From NCBI RefSeq assembly GCF_018320785.1, contig NC_054867.1, forward strand, positions 26,477,855 to 26,541,854: a stretch of 64,000 nt of DNA, written 5' to 3'. Below, piece after piece: positions 37,701 to 48,971 of this stretch. Position 1 is the first letter of the stretch. Each line of letters opens with the position of its first letter. The DNA is from Cheilinus undulatus. Its lineage: Eukaryota; Chordata; Actinopteri; Labriformes; Labridae. The notes beneath the pieces are model-generated. The model made no database searches, had not been told where the DNA came from, and worked only from the letters and a program-made list of their open reading frames with translations. A program made the translations under genes and the position numbers.

Positions 37701-39623
37701 CATTTTATGGATTTTGTGCTACCTACTTGAGGTTCTGAGGATGAAATTAGTGAATTTTAGTCTTAGAAGTCACCTAAAAGAAGCCTCTCATAAAAGGGAG
37801 GAAACACTCAAAGGACCAATAAGATGCAACCCGATGTGATGTTTCAAGTTTTTTAAGGGTAATTAATGAAATATTTTTTATAAAGAAACCAAACATTGGT
37901 GCCATTGCTTTCCGTTCGAATAAATAGAACTGACTTGGCTGAGTGTCTGCCTGAGATTGGGAAAGAGAAGCCCCATTGTCATATGTAAACCACATAAAAA
38001 CTGATACCAGTCATTTTCAAACATCCATCCATTGGCTACTTATAGGACTTAAACACTGGTTATAGTTGAGACATAAGAGCGGCTTTGAGTTTGCTTAGAA
38101 AACAGAGCCTGAGCGTGATATTTTAGGATCGTGAGATCGCTGTAGGAGGTACAATTATTGTCGACTGGAATTTGACAAAGAGGGTTAAACGGCTGTGCTA
38201 AATGACAGAGCAGCAGACATATATAGGCACTACATGGAGGTCTGAACCGCCACCATGTTCTGACTCCCCTTTTGCCATTAAAGCAGTCCTATCTAAGAAT
38301 AATCCCAGTTTAATCACTGGACTATTTAATTTTACTTTGGCAGTCTGCCTAAGCAGCTCCATTACTAGTTCCACAGTTTGATAAGAGCCTGAGTTAATAT
38401 ATGCCATTATACACTGTTGGTTTCCCTCAGAGGTCAGGACTGCTCTGGGACTGGCTGGGAGTTGGCATCTTGCTCAAGGACACTTATGCACAATGCATGG
38501 TTACTTTTAGGTTGCCCGCATCACTCTATAGTTTTCAGCAGCAGATATTATCTCACACTCTACCATAATGTCATTCTCATACTGACATATGCACATCAGA
38601 CTCCACCACTCAGCCTACTAAAGCCTGCTCTCCACCACAAACCCCTAATAGAGCATTGTGGGACTGCCCCTCCTTGCTTGCTGCACATTCTGTGAACTCC
38701 TTTTTCTGCTGGATCACAGCTTTAACTTAATGTAGAACACTTTTAACATTAGGGATGGACATTAGCTCTTAGTATGGATTTTAACCATACTAATGATCAT
38801 GTGTATACTGATGCACATTATGCACCCATGTGCCATCAACATGTGACTCTCTTCAAAAGGTCTCACATTGTGTCTCTGATCTTTTCATGCCTAACCATAA
38901 GTCGCTCTTTTCAGTCTTAAACTAAAAGGCCTCTATTGTTTATGCTTAAATCAGGCAGGAATGAGATTTAAGGATTATGAGGACCAAAGTGTAGGATATG
39001 ACTTATAAGACATCAGACAGGGAATGGCATCTGCAATGAAAGGGCAATGAATTTGATTAAGAAATTATAGGTTTAGGCATTGCATATATTTAAATGATCT
39101 TTAAATGGAGCTTTTTGTATAGGTTTAATGGCTTTCAGAGAGAGATTTCCACTAAAGCCAGGGTTCTTGCAGATCCTTTAAATGTCTAAAAAGATTTAAA
39201 TTAGGATTTTGAAATTATAGGTTTTAAAGTGTCTTCTTATATTGTGATCTTATATTTTAGATGGCACGTTTCATTGATATATATCTGAAAACTTTAGGCT
39301 ATCTAATCTTCATTGTCTGGTTAGCATTCTATGAATTTTGTACCATTCTTTTTGTGAATATTCTTATTAATATGAGAATTCATGACATTTAAGGCGATGT
39401 ATTAGGCATAAATTCACAAAGGAAGAGAGATCCCATGACTAAAACCCAGAGTTTTGGCTAAAGTACATGTAGCCTGAAATTTCAAAAAATGCCTTTCGAA
39501 CTCATTTGGAATATTTTCGTCTTTAGAATGCATTTAAATGAAACGGCCTAGTACAAGCTCCATGTTGAACATAAATGTTAAGGTCCTTTGTACTTAGCAG
39601 ACTTTTTTTTTAAGATTTGTTTT

Positions 39624-39769
39624 GGGCTTCTTTAAGCCTTTATGGATAGAGAAGGAAAGTGGACAGTGTCAGAAGCAGGGATGGGAGAGAAGGGGAGAGA
39701 CATGTAGGAAAGTGCCACAGGCACAGTACATGGGGGTGTGCCTTAAACCACTGGGCCATCTGTGCCCCA
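39624..39769 (-). mobile_element. tRNA-derived SINE, degenerate
   Basis: Same family as 8603-8767. On the minus strand it starts GGGGCACAGATGGCCCAGTG, then GGTTTAAGGCACACCCCCATGTAC. The B-box segment has been lost, and the body ends at CATAAAGGCTTAAAGAAGCCC. Confidence 0.65.
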
Positions 39770-40364
39770 TAGCCAACTTTTTTAGTGATGGCAGAACAGA
39801 CAACCTCATCTGAGCACTTCTTGCCAGCATTCTTTGTTGCTACCTTACAAAAACATGAATCCCGCTCCCCTCAGTAGAATCTGTAACATTGTTTTTAAAA
39901 TGTCTCTGTTTTTCATATTACTGTATTTCTAGGGAATATCACACTAAAGACATGGAGACAATGTAAAAGAATCCTGTCTTGACACAGGCAGCTGCAGACC
40001 TGAAAACTACCCTTGATAAAAAAAAGTCAGATCAGTTTCTCTTCTGCTATTGCCAGAAGTCCCACCCTTCTCAACTTTGATCAGCACAAGCAAGATGTGA
40101 CATTGACGAGCGTAGCCCTGTTCCAAAAGTTGAATGGTTTACAACTGAGAGAGCTTTTTTTGCCAAATGCACTGAGCACTCAGAAAACTGGACTATATTT
40201 TTTTCAATAAAAAAATAAGTGCTGCCAGTGCTAAAAACAAAAGCCAGCTATGGACACAGGCCCTTACTTTGTGACCTGGTACTAAAGTGCAGCCCGCAGA
40301 AAAATTCAGCTATGTTAGACTGGTTTCAGTCTGTAGAAGGCAGTCGCTATGCATATTTCTTATG

Positions 40365-40710
40365 CCCATCCATTATCAACACTGCTTATCCCAATTTGGG
40401 GTTGCAGGAGCTGGATGGAGCCTGTCCCCACTGTCATTGGTTGAGAGGCGGGGTACACCCTGGACTGGTAGCCAGTCAATCACAGGGCAGACATGTAGAG
40501 ACAAACAACCAGGCACACTCACACCAACGGCTAATTTAGTGTTACCAGTATACCTAACAAGCATGTTTTTGGTCTGTGGGAGGATGCCGGAGTACCTAGA
40601 GAGAACCCATACATGCACGGGGGAGACCATGCAGAATCCACACAGAAGGCCCTGGGAACCCTCTTGCTGTGAAGCAAGAAGGCACTAACCCCTGTGCCAC
40701 TGTGCAGCCC
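40365..40710 (+). repeat. dispersed fish repeat (about 345 bp)
   Basis: It runs from CCATCCATTATCAACACTGC through GAGGCGGGGTACACCCTGGA, CATGTTTTTGGTCTGTGGGA and CATGCACGGGGGAGACCATG to GCACTAACCCCTGTGCCACTG. This order of blocks is a very common dispersed sequence in fish genomes. I am not certain of its class; it carries no frame of its own. Confidence 0.7.
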
Positions 40711-42670
40711 CACATTTGTTACACAAAATGTAAAATTCAAGTCTTTGTGGTCAGATGTTAAGAACTGGACATTAGTTATTCACCAACAGTAGTAAATGGT
40801 AATATACATAATTTCTCAGCTAAAAAAATGGGGTGAGGGTTTAGTTGCACTTTAAGAAGATGGGAAATGCAAGTTAAAGGGAACTTACTTTACAATGAAA
40901 ATGACTGTGTGCTGTTAGCAGGGAAGTCCAAAAAGTGTCAACACCATATGGTGGAAAAATTGGATAATTTTCTTTGGTATGAGCTTGACAAGTACAAAAT
41001 TCTTAGATTTGTGTTTGAACTCTGTGAAGTACTGTTATTTGAGTACTGCCTCCTCTTCCTAAAAAGCTATTGAGGTTGGTGAAATATTCCAAAAATGATG
41101 TGAATTTTATAATGTAGTGAAAGTGGCCCCTATTAAGGAAATACCAGACGGTCTCAGTGCAAAATAAAGTTGGTTTGATGTATCTAGTCAGCTACAGGCA
41201 AATAGTTCTCCACAAAAATTCAGTTTTGGGGGCTCCATTGTCTCCAATATGGGAGTCTGGAAGACTTGATTGCACTTGATATTTTTTCCCACATTCTTCA
41301 GTTCAAGGAAGACCTCTGAAACATATTGTTTGTTGAAGACCAATGCTGTGATTTATTTTCTGATGCAGGTAGCTGTGATTGAAGCAGGTGGTTGCTAGCA
41401 AAAGACCCTGTGATACCAAAGAAAAATAGCCTTCAAAGTAGATTAGACTTCTTCATAAATATAAGTAAGGGATGGTTTGTTACCTCCCTGATCAGCACAG
41501 GGGAAAAAATAAGCCCTGTTGATGTGTCTAATCACACGTGACCCTGTAAAGGCACTTTAGTGAAGTAATGGGATGTGTTGAAATTTGTTTATACGAGTCA
41601 TGAAAGCAGCCACGTGCAAGAAAAAGCTGCCAGACGCACTAGCCACACATGTCCATGTGAGTATTGTGCATGCAAATGAATCCCATGTGTCACTTTAAGT
41701 CAGCTTTGTATAACCAGAATCATTTTCATCTAAGGGTTTGGTTTTTCATCTGCATGATAGTGTGAGTGAAGAGAGATAAATCTGGATAAAAGAGCAGAAT
41801 AGAGTCAAGACAGTGCAGCCTCTGTTTAGTTATAGTGACTGGAATGTGGCAGGTGTGTGACAGGTGAATGTAAGAGACATGATTCACTGGCAGGTACTGG
41901 TTTGTCAATACATGTTACAGGAAGTGGATGTGTTACAAGAGCAGATTTATTGAGTTTTAGCCCAGGCTGAAATGATATGAAATCAAGACATCAAATCATG
42001 TAAACAACACAGCCTCACACAATTAAAACTAAACATTTTTAATCATGCAGTGGCACTTGTTGACACAATGGAAAGTTTTATGTGTGGATTAACCTGCAAG
42101 CCAGACAGATTACAAGCAGATTTTCCTCACATTGCAAGACTCTTGTGCCTTCAGTTTCCTTGGCCAGACTGTTCAGTGCGCCTTGTCTCTGGTGACTTTT
42201 TTTTAAAGCAGTGTAGAGTTTGAGCTAGCTGCCTTGTGGTTTCCAAACCCAGTTGAAATTGAAAAAGAAAAGAATAGAATTTTTTTAAGTGAAGTGTTGT
42301 TCAAATGATGATCTTTGTGTTCATGTCTCTGCTCCATGCCACAAACACAAGGGTCAGTTCCTGCTGAAACTTGATGTTCCATTTCCCCATCTGGCCCTAA
42401 GCTTCCCCTTCCTGTTACAGAGGAGCAGGATGCTTAGCAGCAACCTATATGATGTCCTGCTCAATGTGATCCTGAGTGAAAGCAGATGTTTTTGTAATAA
42501 TGAGCATGCATTTATCCATGTGTATCAAGTTGTATCCTAAACACACTGTAGCGACCTTTAAAGTAACCCCCACTGTTTAAGTTAGCTTTATCACCATGGT
42601 GATAGTTCTTATCAGGACTTGGTAAGCCTTACGACCATTCTGGGTGTTGGATTAAAGATGGTTAGCATGA

Positions 42671-42970
42671 TTTGTAGCTGCAACTGCGAAGAGCAGTCCT
42701 CAGTACATCTCAGATTCTCAGAAGAGTCTTCTAAGTGAAGTTTTCAGACCATCCAACCACCGCAGGTTTTCAGCCTCTCAGCTGTCCCCGGTCATCAAGT
42801 CAGAGGAGGACGCAGAATCCTTGGCTCTGATCACACACGCCTACCCCTTCTTCAAACACACCCAAATTGGCTATGTGGGGAACTTGGAGTCGGCCCGGCC
42901 TGTTTCTCAGCAGCTGAGCACTCAAATCTGCACTGCTCAACCCCCTGCTGTGTTTGTTCAGGGGGTGTAA
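42671..42970 (+). other. unexplained 99-codon open stretch without an ATG
   Basis: An open frame of 99 codons ends in TAA at 42968-42970. It is bounded upstream by TGA and has no methionine codon. It is GC-richer than its surroundings and codes a non-repetitive, mixed-composition peptide that includes LLSEVFRPSNHRRFSASQ, SPVIKSEEDAESLAL and YPFFKHTQIGYVGNLES. I do not recognise the family. It could be an exon of an unannotated transcript, a piece of a retrocopy, or chance. No clear donor closes it, so if real it would be a terminal exon. Confidence 0.3.
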
Positions 42971-43991
42971 ACTCTTGGACAAGTTTTTGTTTCGAGGGCA
43001 ACATGATATTCCAATAGGTCATCTGTAGCTGATCCTTATTGTGTGTTTACCCACAGTTTCAAACTGTTGCTCCTTTAGTAATGTAAGTGATACCTCTAGA
43101 AGCCATTATGTGTCCCTTTTCTCTTTGTACCAGTACAATCAAGGGTGCTTGACACCTTTTGATTCAGCTGGTCTATGCTAAAATGCAAGTTGTTTAATTC
43201 AAGTTGGCTTGTCAGTCCAGAACTTGTCATCAGTTATTAATAGATTTTTTGGTTTGATATAGAATAAAAAGTCCTTTGTTAAATTATCGTACTGGGATTC
43301 TCACACCATTACCCTAGCATCATCATGAAGCTGGCCTCTTAGTTATGAAATAAATACATTACTATCTGTAACATTTTATAGAAATGTAATAGTCATACTG
43401 GTACAGTTACCAGTAAATGGCTTACTTTAATCAAACCAATGCCTGTGCAGTAGTTGTGGACAAAGTACACAACTTCAGTAGTATAAATATTCCTGGTCAA
43501 ATTTTACTCAAATTTCAGTCAAATTCTAACTTGAATTAAAGAACTGGAGTTCTTGCATCAGTTTTTTTTAAACATTGTATTTTCACAATGCAAGAGATCA
43601 AGCAGCGACGCATCCATTGTAAAATCAGGGTAGATGGTATATTGATACTGATGTTTAAAATTAGCTAATACTGACGTGGTTGTTATTTTCATTACTTCTT
43701 CTGGTATAACTTTCCCATGATGACATCATTTTCTCTCATGCTTGGCCATAAAATCAGAGTTTTTCCGACAGACCACATATTCTGTCCAATATTAAATCTC
43801 TTCTCTAAAACAGAAGTTGAATGTACACCATGGCAGCATCAAATTGATCTGACACAACAGGTGACATCTGCTACTGACATTGGTTCAGGCCCACATTAAT
43901 TGCTGATGGCTGGTGTTTGTCAAAAAGGCCAATACTGGTTGATACTGTTATTAAGTGATGTTAAACCATCTGTGCATCCCTACAAAAAATA

Positions 43992-44546
43992 GGGAAGCAC
44001 AATGTTGTATTTTTGCTGATATTTGATTAGGATTTGGTATTGTTTGGGTTTTTTTCTGATATCGATAACTGGGGCTGGATAGCTCAGTGGGTTACACCAC
44101 TGACTTTGGTCTGAGAGATGGATTGTTCAAGTCCCAGTCAGTACAGAATCTCCAAAATATCCAGTCTGGGCCTGTTGGGCAAGGTCCTCAACTCCTGGAA
44201 TATCTTTCTACCTGTATGTGCGTCACTTTAGATAAAAGCGCCTGCTAAATGACATTGTAACAAATTAATACTTTTGAGGGGGAAAATGTGTTGAAGGTCG
44301 ACAGGAGAGTAAAAACTGTCTGAGTATGGTAAATGATGTGCAGAAATATCTTTACAGGATGCCAGTTGAACATCGGATAAGAAAAGGAAACCAGTGTTGA
44401 GTCAGAGACAAAAATTGGGTGGATATACAGTATGTTAGCTGTAAATATAGGCAGAAATGTTAATATCTGCTGATACCAATATTCAACTTTACAAACTAAT
44501 ATCTGCTGATACTGATATCATGCTGATGATATTGTGCATCCCTGAC
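43992..44546. mobile_element. hAT-like MITE with nested SINE
   Basis: The left end TAGGGAAGCACAATG and the right end ATATTGTGCATCCCTGA are imperfect inverted repeats. Internal ATCTGCTGATACTGATATC repeats resemble the element at 20564-21201. The SINE at 44071-44262 lies inside it. A second partial relative ends CTGTGCATCCCT just before it, at about 43982. Confidence 0.55.
44071..44262 (+). mobile_element. tRNA-derived SINE
   Basis: The head GGGGCTGGATAGCTCAGTGG has the A-box-like TAGCTCAGTGGGTTA and the degenerate B-box TTGTTCAAGTCCC. The body includes GGGCCTGTTGGGCAAGGTCC. The tail CACTTTAGATAAAAGCGCCTGCTAAATGACA is shared with L2-type LINE 3' ends in fish. Confidence 0.75.
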
Positions 44547-47500
44547 ATAAATAATGATACAAATAATTCTTCATTTAAAAAAAACTCAAACATGGCCTTA
44601 AGACATTGAGTGAATTTTTCTTGGCCATGAGTGCCCACGGGGAGAATCATCCTTCTCTGCCGTAGCCATCATTGTAACTACCCGTTTTATTTTCGTACTT
44701 AATTGAAAGAGCAACAATGCACACATCATCACCAGCAAAATATCACTCTAAACAGATAAGGCAACAACACTTACAACACACAAACCACACACAAACACAG
44801 TTTATCATCTTTCAGATCAGATATTTGAAAAGAAAAGAAACTATATCAGCAGACTTCTGAGCAAAATTAACAGGGAAAAAGATGATTCATAAAAATGTAG
44901 AGGAGTCAAAGTAATGCTCCCAAAAAATTATAATTGTGTAAGTACAGATACTCAAAAAATAGACCCAAGTACAGTGCTTAAGTATTTTACTATTTTTACT
45001 GTCGACTTATCACTAGTGATGTCGGCCTAATCATTGCAGCAGTCCAGTACCTTGACAAAAAATTGGGATTGGCCAATGAAATTGCAATCGATGCATTTCT
45101 ATTTTCAGTTGCACATGTTAAAAAGGGGTTCTTGGTGGAGGCCTTAAGTCTAGGTATAGGGATCGGTGTCAGTAAGAAGAAAAGCAATGGGGCATCTTTA
45201 AAGTATAAACACTACGATCAGGTTTGGGCTAATCTTAAACTTTAAATAGTTATCAAAAATTGCAACAACAAAAATGCTCCCTGCACAACGTCTAAATTGT
45301 ACAAATGCGTTGGCATGTGTGCTCAAATCGGCAACATATTCGTACAGTTTAAACAGTTTCAGTACCAAAATGTTACTGATTTGTTTAAATTCACAATGAA
45401 CATTTACCTGCAGTTTTTGATGGCTTAATCTCCTATGAATGTTTCTTATGTTTTGACATGAATGTAGTTTTTAAACCCTCTCTATTTGCTATACTATAAT
45501 TCATTAAAGGCATAAGAGAGTGGTTCATTCAGATGTGTATCATACATTTTAAAAGTAATGAAAACTTTGACAACGTAATTCCGATCATTAATCCTGAAAA
45601 TCTGATGACATTCCCAGCATCCTCAGTTTTATTTTGTGAGGTAAGAGGTCAAACAGAAGGTGAGATGGTGAAATATACAGTATCTTGCAAAGCATCAGCA
45701 TATTAGCATCAAGCTAATAGTGCTAGTAGTGATAGTGCTAGCATAGCTGCAGTCTCTTAGTCCTGTTGTCATTTTGACTGAATTGGTTGCCAGGCGACTT
45801 TAGCTTCGAAATTCGGTAACGAAGAGTTTGGATCTCTGGGTGCCTCCAGAGAGTCCAGCCATTAAGATAGATCACTCTGTGTCCAGTTAGGACCCCCTCC
45901 CTCCATTACTCACCAGCCCCTGAAGGCAAATACTTGGCACCCATCTAAAAGCAAACACTCGGGGATCTACCAGTTTCCTTGGTGCTCTCAGCTATCTCTA
46001 TGTGGTCTCCTTTTCTGTCCGCATGGTTTCCTCTGAGTTTCCACTAGAGGTCACAGCATGGGCCTCAGAGTCTTTGTTTGGCCCCATAATGGCTCTATTC
46101 TCCCACAGCAGCAAGGACTTCCAGGCTTGCTAGACATAGGACACCATTGAGACCCTCAGAGGGGAAACGTGAGGCAGATCAACAGAGATCTGGGAGTGTA
46201 AATGGACATTGGGGTAGAGTTCAGTTCAGTATAAATTGTGTTTGAGTATTAAGTAGTTCATAGTCATAGTGATAGTGTAACTTGGAGACTTGGAACTGAT
46301 AAAAACTAAACTAAAACGAAGCAAATTTGCAAAATAAAAACTAAACTAAACCAACAAACCAGCAGTCAAAACTAATATAAACTAAACTGAAATCGATCAC
46401 AGAAAGTGAAAACAAAAGGAAAATAGAAACTAATGAAAAATCCAAAACTATTATAACCTTGGTAACCGCAAACCGACTTGGAGAGGCAGTCACAGTAAAA
46501 AGATCAAAGAGTGAGACAAAAGACCAAAACAATGAGGTTCCTGTGTGTGTCAGTCCATTTTCTAACCTCCTTTTCTGGGTCACACGCACCCCGAGACCTG
46601 GATTATTGGCCAAGAGAAGCCATTCTAAAACATAAAAGGCAACCGCATTGACCTCTTTTAAACAGCCTGGCAAAGGTGGGAATGTAATGCCTTTACCCAA
46701 GCTCCTTGTTCTGTATGGCAGGCACAAGTGGTGGTTGATGTAGTTCAACCATTAACCTAGCAGCTGAGCTGAAGAGTTGAACATTTATGTTATCTTGTGA
46801 AGTTTTGTTGTGCTTTCTTGTTGCTAGATGTAGGTCTTTTTCTGTGTATGATGTAGACTGCCAAATCCTTGTGTTTGTGAGCAGAGCTTTTGTTTTTGTC
46901 ATGCAAAATCACAAACTGGGGCAGCAACATGTGGGCGTTGTGTGGTTCAGTGGAGAAAGCAAATCAGTTATAATGGTGCTTAGCCTATTGCTGGATCTTT
47001 GTGTAAAAAGGCTTAGACATTTGTGTAGAACTGTAAAGGTAATTATTGCATATATTGAGAAACAGAGAACAACACAAATAAATCCCTCTGACAGCCAGTC
47101 ATCTTCAAACTGTGCAAACTAAAAGGCAACAATTCCAGCTACTGAGCCAGTCCTATGTGGTTAGATACCCACTTCATCTGAAGTTTGCAGGTGCTCTTAT
47201 TAAGACGTTAAACCTGATTGTTTACAGTTGTCTCTCCAGAAGGTTTGATTTAGTTACGATTTGCATTCATTATGCTTTCATAAAATCCAATCTCCTATTT
47301 GTATGTTTTAAATGAAAAAGTAAGGTTATGTTATGTAAAGGGACTTTTCCCAGCCCTTATTTTAGCTGGATCCAGATAGTACTTTTGTAAACTAAATTTG
47401 CTTCAGTGTTGAAAAATTAAGCAATAGTTTATTTGTGATGTATTATATTTCAACAAGACTACCAAACCACATAAATTCATGGTGTATAAAGCACATATTA

Positions 47501-47562
47501 TGTCCATTTCAGTATTCATTGTATGCCAATGATCAAAGTGGAATGTACACATTGAAAAGTCT

Positions 47563-47772
47563 TTCCCTAAATACTTTTTTAGAGAACAGAAAGACGTCTC
47601 GCACACTGCAGGTCTCCCAAAATATAATTATTTATTGCACCAACTTATTTTTGGAGCCCTGCAGTGTGCAAGACGTCTTTCTGTTCTCTGTTAGTTTCCT
47701 TTTCGGCTCAGCACCTGCCCACCTAGGTTTGGATGTGGGTATAGACTTTTTTCTTACTAAATACTTTTTTAA
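47563..47772. repeat. foldback insertion flanked by a 15-bp direct repeat
   Basis: AGAGAACAGAAAGACGTCT at 47581 is mirrored by AGACGTCTTTCTGTTCTCT ending at 47689. The arms continue inward for about 40 bases with few mismatches around a short AT-rich centre (47581-47689, 109 bases). The palindrome plus about 70 more bases is flanked by direct copies of CTAAATACTTTTTTA (at about 47567 and 47757), as expected for a target-site duplication. Confidence 0.65.
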
Positions 47773-48971
47773 CAATAAAATGAGACACAGCAGCTTTCAC
47801 TGATGTTAAGAAGAAAAGAGACAGTGAGTAAAAGATAGGTAATGGAGGACTGCGAGTGACTAAAGAAGAGAAGAAAACTTTCCAGTTGTCTCATTTTTTC
47901 CATGTAAAGTCATTCATAGGCAGGACACAGAAAATTACAGAGCCCTGTGTCTGAGTAAAAGACCAAACAGATGAGGCTTGTTTCTATGTAAGAGAGAAAA
48001 AAGGATTTCAGGAAAGTTCCAGGTGAAGAAGGAGAGGCAAGGGGTGAAAAGAGAAAGATCTGGAAAAGAACACAGAGACATAGGCAGGACCGACTGTTCT
48101 CAACTGTTTCTCTCAAGTAGAAAACGTGAGTTTGCTGTAATCGGAGCTCAGCTGTGGTGAGATCATATAAGAGGCCTGCCAGCAGCCTCAAAACAGAGAC
48201 GTCCACCCAGGTTCCTTCAGCCTGCTGCAGCCCTCTGTTTTATTAGTCTGAATGGAGGTGAAATGTGAATATTGTAAGGACAAAAGATTTTCATTCTTAT
48301 AGCAGTGATTTATGATTTGACATATTATCCTCCTTTTTTTGCATGAATTAAGGGTTTATGTTTTTCCTAATGAACTGGAAACACTGTTCTACTTCCTTGT
48401 CTAAATAAACTATTTAAGCTGTATTAATGAAACAAAAGTAGAGGAAAGTTTTTTAGTTACATTATTTTTAAAAGGATAACTACTTTGTCTAGCAGTCATC
48501 TAAACAAAGTTATGAATTCGGCATATGACTGTATGTTATAAATTGTTCTTCAATGAAAACAGAAAAGAAGAAACTTCTAGTTTAACATGAAATCATTGTT
48601 ACAGACCTAGAGATACTGATATTTTTCTGTTACCTTAGTCTATGTACTTACATGGACTGTAATGAGTGAATGAGCTGCTCATCTTTAAACCCTTACACAC
48701 AGGATTGCTCTTAGCTGCATTGCTCTGTATGTTGAGCTTGTGACAGCTGCACACACAGCAGACTAGAAGTCACAGTTGGCCTGAAGATTTCACACTTAAC
48801 ATTCACCCCTGAGGATTTCACTGTTGATCAGGACTGATATATTTGATTTTTTTAAGCCTCTCTTCTCTTTTTTTTCTGTTGCAGCTGCCAAACCTGCTCA
48901 GATGGACTTAAGATAGAGCCGCAAGAAGTTCTACCTTTTTCCTGAACTTCAGCCTCCCACATTCACCCAGA

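Larger units (their letters stand above)
34768..48884 (+). other. tmem198: large intron 1 of tmem198 (inferred)
   Basis: About 14 kb with no recognised gene. It contains an AT/T run at about 36360-36393, a SINE at 39624-39769, a dispersed repeat at 40365-40710, an unexplained open stretch at 42671-42970, a MITE with a nested SINE at 43992-44546, and a foldback sequence at 47563-47772. Between about 43440 and 45000, split pieces such as GGACAAAGTACACAACTTC and CAGTGCTTAAGTATTTTAC look like ends of a broken DNA element. The 45800-46200 block is GC-richer but has no convincing frame. Confidence 0.5.

Noticed and set aside
42589-42604. 16-bp perfect palindrome TATCACCATGGTGATA
   Set aside because: One short palindrome in 64 kb is not notable, and no operator-like repeat lies nearby.
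44071-44262. tRNA gene
   Set aside because: Only the head is tRNA-like; the tail is the shared retroposon 3' end.
46341-46748. 135-codon minus-strand frame
   Set aside because: It lies in an A-rich repeat-like block; the peptide is a run of hydrophobic residues expected from T-rich sequence and has no family motif.
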